Shown here piece after piece: positions 60,353 to 64,000 of a stretch of DNA of 64,000 bases. Within the stretch, counting starts at the first letter, position 1, and every line of letters begins with the position of its first letter. Position numbers and translations under genes: made by a program. The stretch covers positions 89,798,942 through 89,862,941 of the forward strand of contig OX457056.1 of assembly GCA_949752795.1 (NCBI GenBank), in the 5' to 3' direction. The stretch comes from Hyperoodon ampullatus (lineage: Eukaryota > Chordata > Mammalia > Artiodactyla > Ziphiidae). The notes under the pieces are model-generated. The model had not been told where the DNA came from and made no database searches. It was given only the letters and a program-made list of their open reading frames with translations.

Positions 60353-61269
60353 ATGGACAAAATGAAAAGGCAGAGGACTACGTCCCAGATGAAGGAACAA
60401 GATAAAACCCCAGAAAAACAACTAAATGAAGTGGAGATAGGCACCCTTCCAGAAAAAGAGTTCAGAATAATGATAGTGAAGATGATCCATGACCTTGAAA
60501 AAAGAATGGAGGCAAAGATCGAGAAGATGTAAGAAATGTTTAAGAAAGACCTAGGAGAATTAAAGAACAAATGATCAAGAGATGAACAACGCAATGACTG
60601 AAATGAAAAATACACTAGAAGGAATCAGTAGCAGAATAACTGAGGCAGAAGAACAGATAAGTGACCTGGAGGACAGAATGGTGGAAATCTCTGCCGTGGA
60701 ACAGAAGAAAAAAGAATGAAAAGAAATGAAGACAGCCTAAGAGACCTCTGGGACAATATTAAATGCACCAACATTTGCATTATAGGGGTCCCAGAAGGAG
60801 AAGAGAGAGAGAAAGGACCAGAGAAAATATTTGAAGAGAATATAGTCAAAAACTTCCCTAACATGGGAAAGGAAATAGCCACCCAAGTCCAGGAAGCGCA
60901 GAGAGTCCCAGGCAGGATAAACAAAAGGAGAAACATGCTGAGACACATAGTAATCAAATTGACAAAAATTAAAGACAAAAATTATTAAAAAGCAGCAAGG
61001 GAAAAATGACAAATAACATACAAGGGAATTCCCATAAGCTTAACTGCTGATTTCTCAGCAGAAACCCTGCAAGCCAGAAGGAAGTGGAACGATATATTTA
61101 AAGTGATGAAAGGAAAGAACCTACAACAATACTACCCTTGCTGGCTAGATCCAGCAAGGATCTCATTCAGATTTGACAGAGAAATCAAAAGCTTTACAAA
61201 CAAGCAAAGCTAAGAGAATTCAACGCCACCAAACCAGCTCTACAACAAATGCTAAAAGAACTTCTCTAA
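60353..61269 (+). pseudogene. L1 ORF1, decayed
   Basis: RNA-binding ORF1 protein remnant. ATG at 60353, natural stop TAA at 61267-61269. It has an early TAA near 60530 and further shifts in the coiled coil. The RRM/CTD part (FPNMGKEIATQVQEAQRVPG around 60860-60920) and the end are recognisable. At the position of the stop in the antisense copy this one keeps CAA. Confidence 0.85.
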
Positions 61270-61326
61270 GTGGGAAACACAAGAGAAGAAAAGGACGTAC
61301 AAAAGCAAACCCCAAAAATTAAGAAA

Positions 61327-64000
61327 ATGGTAATAGGAACATACATATCAATAATTACCTTAAATGTGGATGGATTAAATGATCCAACCAAAAGACACAG
61401 GCTGGCTGAATGGATACAAAAACAAGACCCATATATATGCTGTCTACAAGAGACCCACTTCAGACCTAGGGACACATACAGACTGAAAGTGAGGGGATGG
61501 AAAAAGATATTCCATGCAAATGGAAATCAAAGGAAAACTAGAGTAGCAATACTCATATCAGATAAAACAGACTTTAAAATAAAGAATGTTACAAGAGACA
61601 AGGAAGGACACTACATAGTGATCAAGGGATCAGTCTAAGAAGAAGATATAACAATTATAAATATATATGCACCCAACATAGGAGCACCTGAATACATAAG
61701 ACAACTGCTAAGAGCTATAAAAGAGGAAATCAACAGTAACACAATAATAGTGGGGGACTTTAACACCTCACTTACACCAATGGACAGATCATACTGACAG
61801 AAAATATATAAGGGAACACAAGCTTTAAATGACACAATAGACCAGATATATTTAATTGATATTTATAGGAAATTCCATCCAAAAACAGCAGATTACAATT
61901 TCTTTCCAAGTGCACATGGAACATTCTCCAGGATAGATCACATCTTGGGTCACACATCAAGCTTCAGTAAATTTAAGAAAATTGAAATCATTTCAAGCAT
62001 CTTTTCTGACCACAATTCTATGAGATTAGAAATAAATTACAGGAAAAATCGTAAAAAATACAAACACATGGAGGCTAAACAACATGCGACTAAATAACCA
62101 AGACATCACTGATGAAATCAAAGAGGAAATCAAAAAATACCTAGAGACAAATGACAATGAAAACACAATGATCCAAAACCTATGGGATGCAGCAAAAGCA
62201 GTTCTAACACGGAAGTTTATAGCAATACAATCCTACCTCAAGAAACAAGAAAAATCTTAATTAAACAATCTAACCTTACACCTAAAGGAACTAGAGAAAA
62301 AAGAACAAACAAAACCCAAAGTTAGTAGAAGGAAAGAAATCATAAAGATAAGAGCAGAAATAAATGAAATAGAAACAAAGAAAACAATAGTAAACATCAA
62401 TAAAACTAAGAGCTGGTTCTTCAAGAAGATAAACAAAGTTGATAAACCTTTAGCCAGACTCATCAAGAAAAAGAGGGAGAGGACTCAAATCAATAAAATT
62501 AGAAATGAAAAAGGAGAGGTGAAAACGGACACCACAGAAATACAAAGCCTCATAAGAGACTACTACAAGCAACTCTATGCAATAAAATGGACAACCTGGA
62601 AGAAATGGAAAAATTCTTAGAAAGGTGTAACCTTCCAAGACTGAACCAGGAAGAAACAGAAAATATGAACAGACCAATCACAAGTAATGAAATTGAAACT
62701 GTGATTAAAAATCTTCCAACAGGGGCTTCCCTGGTGACGCAATGGTTAAGAATACGCCTGCCAATGCAGGGGACACAGGTTTGAGCCCTGGTCTGGGAGG
62801 ATCCCATATGCCGTGGAGCAACTAGGCCTGTGTGCCACAACTACTGAGCCTGCACTCTAGAGCCTGCGAGCCACAACTACTGAGCCCTGCGCCACAACTA
62901 CGGACACCTGTGTGCCCAGAGCCCATGCTCTGCAACAAGAGAAGCCACCGCAATGAGAAGCCTGTGCACCACAACTAGAGAAAGCCCATGCACAGCAGCA
63001 AAGACCCAGTGCAGCCAAAAATGAACAAGTAAATTTATCCAAAAAAAATACTAGCAAACGGAATCCAACAACATATTAAAAGGATCATATACCATGATCA
63101 AGTGGAATTTATCCCAGGAATGCAAGGATTCTTCAATATCCTCAAACCAATCAGTGTGATACACCATCTTAACAAATTGAAGAATAAAAACCATATGATC
63201 ATCTCAATAGATGCAGAAAAAACTTTTGACAAAATTCAACACCTATTTATGATAAAAACTCTCCAGAAAGTGGGCATAGAGGGAACGTGCCTCAACATAA
63301 TAAAGGCCATATACGACAAACCCACAGCAAACATCATTCTCAATGGTGAAAAACTGAAAGCATTTCCTCTAAGATCAGGAACAAGACAAGGATGTCCAGT
63401 TTTGGAAGTCCTAGCATCGGCAATCAGAGAAGAAAAAGAAATAAAAGGAATACAAATTGGAAAAGAAGAAGTGTAAAACTGTCACTGTTTGCAGATGACA
63501 TGATGCTATACATAGAGAATCCTAAAGATGCCACCAGAAAACTACTAGAGCTAATCAAGGAATTTGGTAAAGTTGCAGGATATAAAATTAATGCACAGAC
63601 ATCTCTTGCATTCCTGTACACTAACAATGAAAGATCAGAAAGAGAAATTAAGTAAGTAATCCCATTCACCAATGCAACAAAAAGAATAAAATACCTAAGA
63701 ATAAACCTACTTAAGGAGGTAAAAGACCTATACTCAGAAAACTATAAGACACTGTTGAAAGAAATTAAAGATGATACAAACAGATGGAGAGATATACCAT
63801 GTTCTTGGATTGGAATAACCAACACTGTGAAAGTGACTATACTACCCAAAGCAATCTACAGATTCAATACAATCCCTATCAAATTACCAATGTCATTTTT
63901 TACAGAAGTAGAACAAAAAATCTTAAAATTTGTTTGGAGACACAAAAGACCCTGAGTAGCCAAAGCAATCTTGAGGGAAAATGGAGCTGGAGGAATCAGA
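61327..64000 (+). pseudogene. L1 ORF2, decayed, part replaced by a SINE
   Basis: Endonuclease start is clear: MVIGTYISIITLNVDGLNDP with the catalytic Asn, and CCLQETH with the catalytic Glu (61327-61635), then a stop at 61636. Pre-[22 protein letters not shown] (62587) reads straight into the SINE. RT resumes at about 63040 ([20 protein letters not shown]). The block between RQGCP and LEVLASAIR lost about 24 bp including the conserved PLSPLLFN. A 2-nt insertion near 63470 shifts the frame before FADD at 63488-63499. Confidence 0.85.
62722..63046 (+). mobile_element. Long CHR-type SINE inside L1 ORF2
   Basis: Begins 'gggcttccctggtgacgc', B-box-like 'ggtttgagccctgg', long body with 'cacaactactgagcc' repeated, and ends in an A-rich stretch. 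No target-site duplication is visible. The L1 sequence expected between the flanks (about 240 bp) is missing. Confidence 0.88.

Larger units (their letters stand above)
34324..64000 (+). other. ATP10D: ATP10D locus, 5' half of the coding region
   Basis: Eight consecutive coding exons (34360-34649, 36911-37105, 47648-47852, 48989-49074, 56184-56290, 56581-56712, 57128-57255, 57376-57628) give 1396 nt, residues 1-465 plus one base. All junctions are GT/AG, the frame is continuous and no stop interrupts it. Introns measure about 2.3, 10.5, 1.1, 7.1, 0.29, 0.41 and 0.12 kb; the last begins at 57629 and leaves the window. The product is recognised as ATP10D rather than ATP10A/B from the N-terminus (MTEPLQWARYHWQRL) and the exon-by-exon match to the human protein as I remember it. 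P4-ATPases of this class flip lipids to the cytosolic leaflet with a CDC50 (TMEM30A) partner; glucosylceramide transport is reported for ATP10D. No CpG island or first non-coding exon was found upstream. Confidence 0.93.
60285..64000 (+). mobile_element. L1, nearly complete, running off the window
   Basis: Begins in the late 5'UTR ('cccaccagagcagaagcaag', matching the reverse of about 15785 in the antisense L1). ORF1 then ORF2 follow on the plus strand and continue past 64000. It is sense with ATP10D. Frames are broken repeatedly. Interrupted by a long SINE at 62722. Confidence 0.92.

Noticed and set aside
1..64000. A new defence, biosynthetic or other gene system
   Set aside because: Outside ATP10D and transposon remnants no protein-coding or structured RNA gene could be supported on either strand.

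Overview
The window is nuclear DNA from a mammal, and the repeats point to a cetacean. It holds about 15 copies of a tRNA-derived SINE of the CHR type (short form about 210 bp, long form about 330 bp), cetartiodactyl-style L1 elements, a small mariner palindrome of the kind common in cetartiodactyls, and mammal-wide MIR, L2, MER5, MER20, Tigger and LTR fossils. Repeat family names come from recognition of sequence, not from a database search.

The one protein-coding gene is ATP10D, a class 5 P4-type ATPase (lipid flippase), on the + strand. Eight consecutive coding exons lie between 34324 and 57628. They encode residues 1-465 plus one base of codon 466, in continuous frame with GT/AG at every junction. 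They run from the initiator Met through TM1-TM2, the actuator domain with its DGES loop, TM3-TM4 with the PISL motif, and the DKTGT phosphorylation site. The nucleotide-binding domain and the C-terminal membrane half must lie beyond 64000. I found no non-coding first exon, CpG island or promoter. Positions 1-34323 are therefore intron 1 and/or 5' flank.

Layout. 1-11400: old repeats, including a deleted L1 and a three-layer nest (L1, then long SINE, then short SINE) at 6135-8444. 11420-16576: an end-to-end L1 on the minus strand with a perfect 15-bp target-site duplication, an ORF1 broken by a single stop codon and an ORF2 lacking about 0.7 kb of its endonuclease. 16.6-34.3 kb: SINEs, MIR, MER20, DNA-transposon palindromes and much sequence I cannot assign. 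34.3-57.6 kb: the ATP10D exons, with introns of 0.12-10.5 kb carrying L1, L2 and SINEs. 57.6-64 kb: the intron after the DKTGT exon, with an LTR-like fossil and a sense-strand L1 that runs off the window and is interrupted by a SINE replacing part of ORF2.

I see no tRNA, rRNA, CRISPR, operon or other new genetic system. The more unusual points are a TA microsatellite next to an ATP10D splice acceptor, a SINE insertion paired with loss of target L1 sequence, frame breaks at the same reverse-transcriptase site in two L1 copies, and several insertions with exact target-site duplications that could serve as phylogenetic markers.
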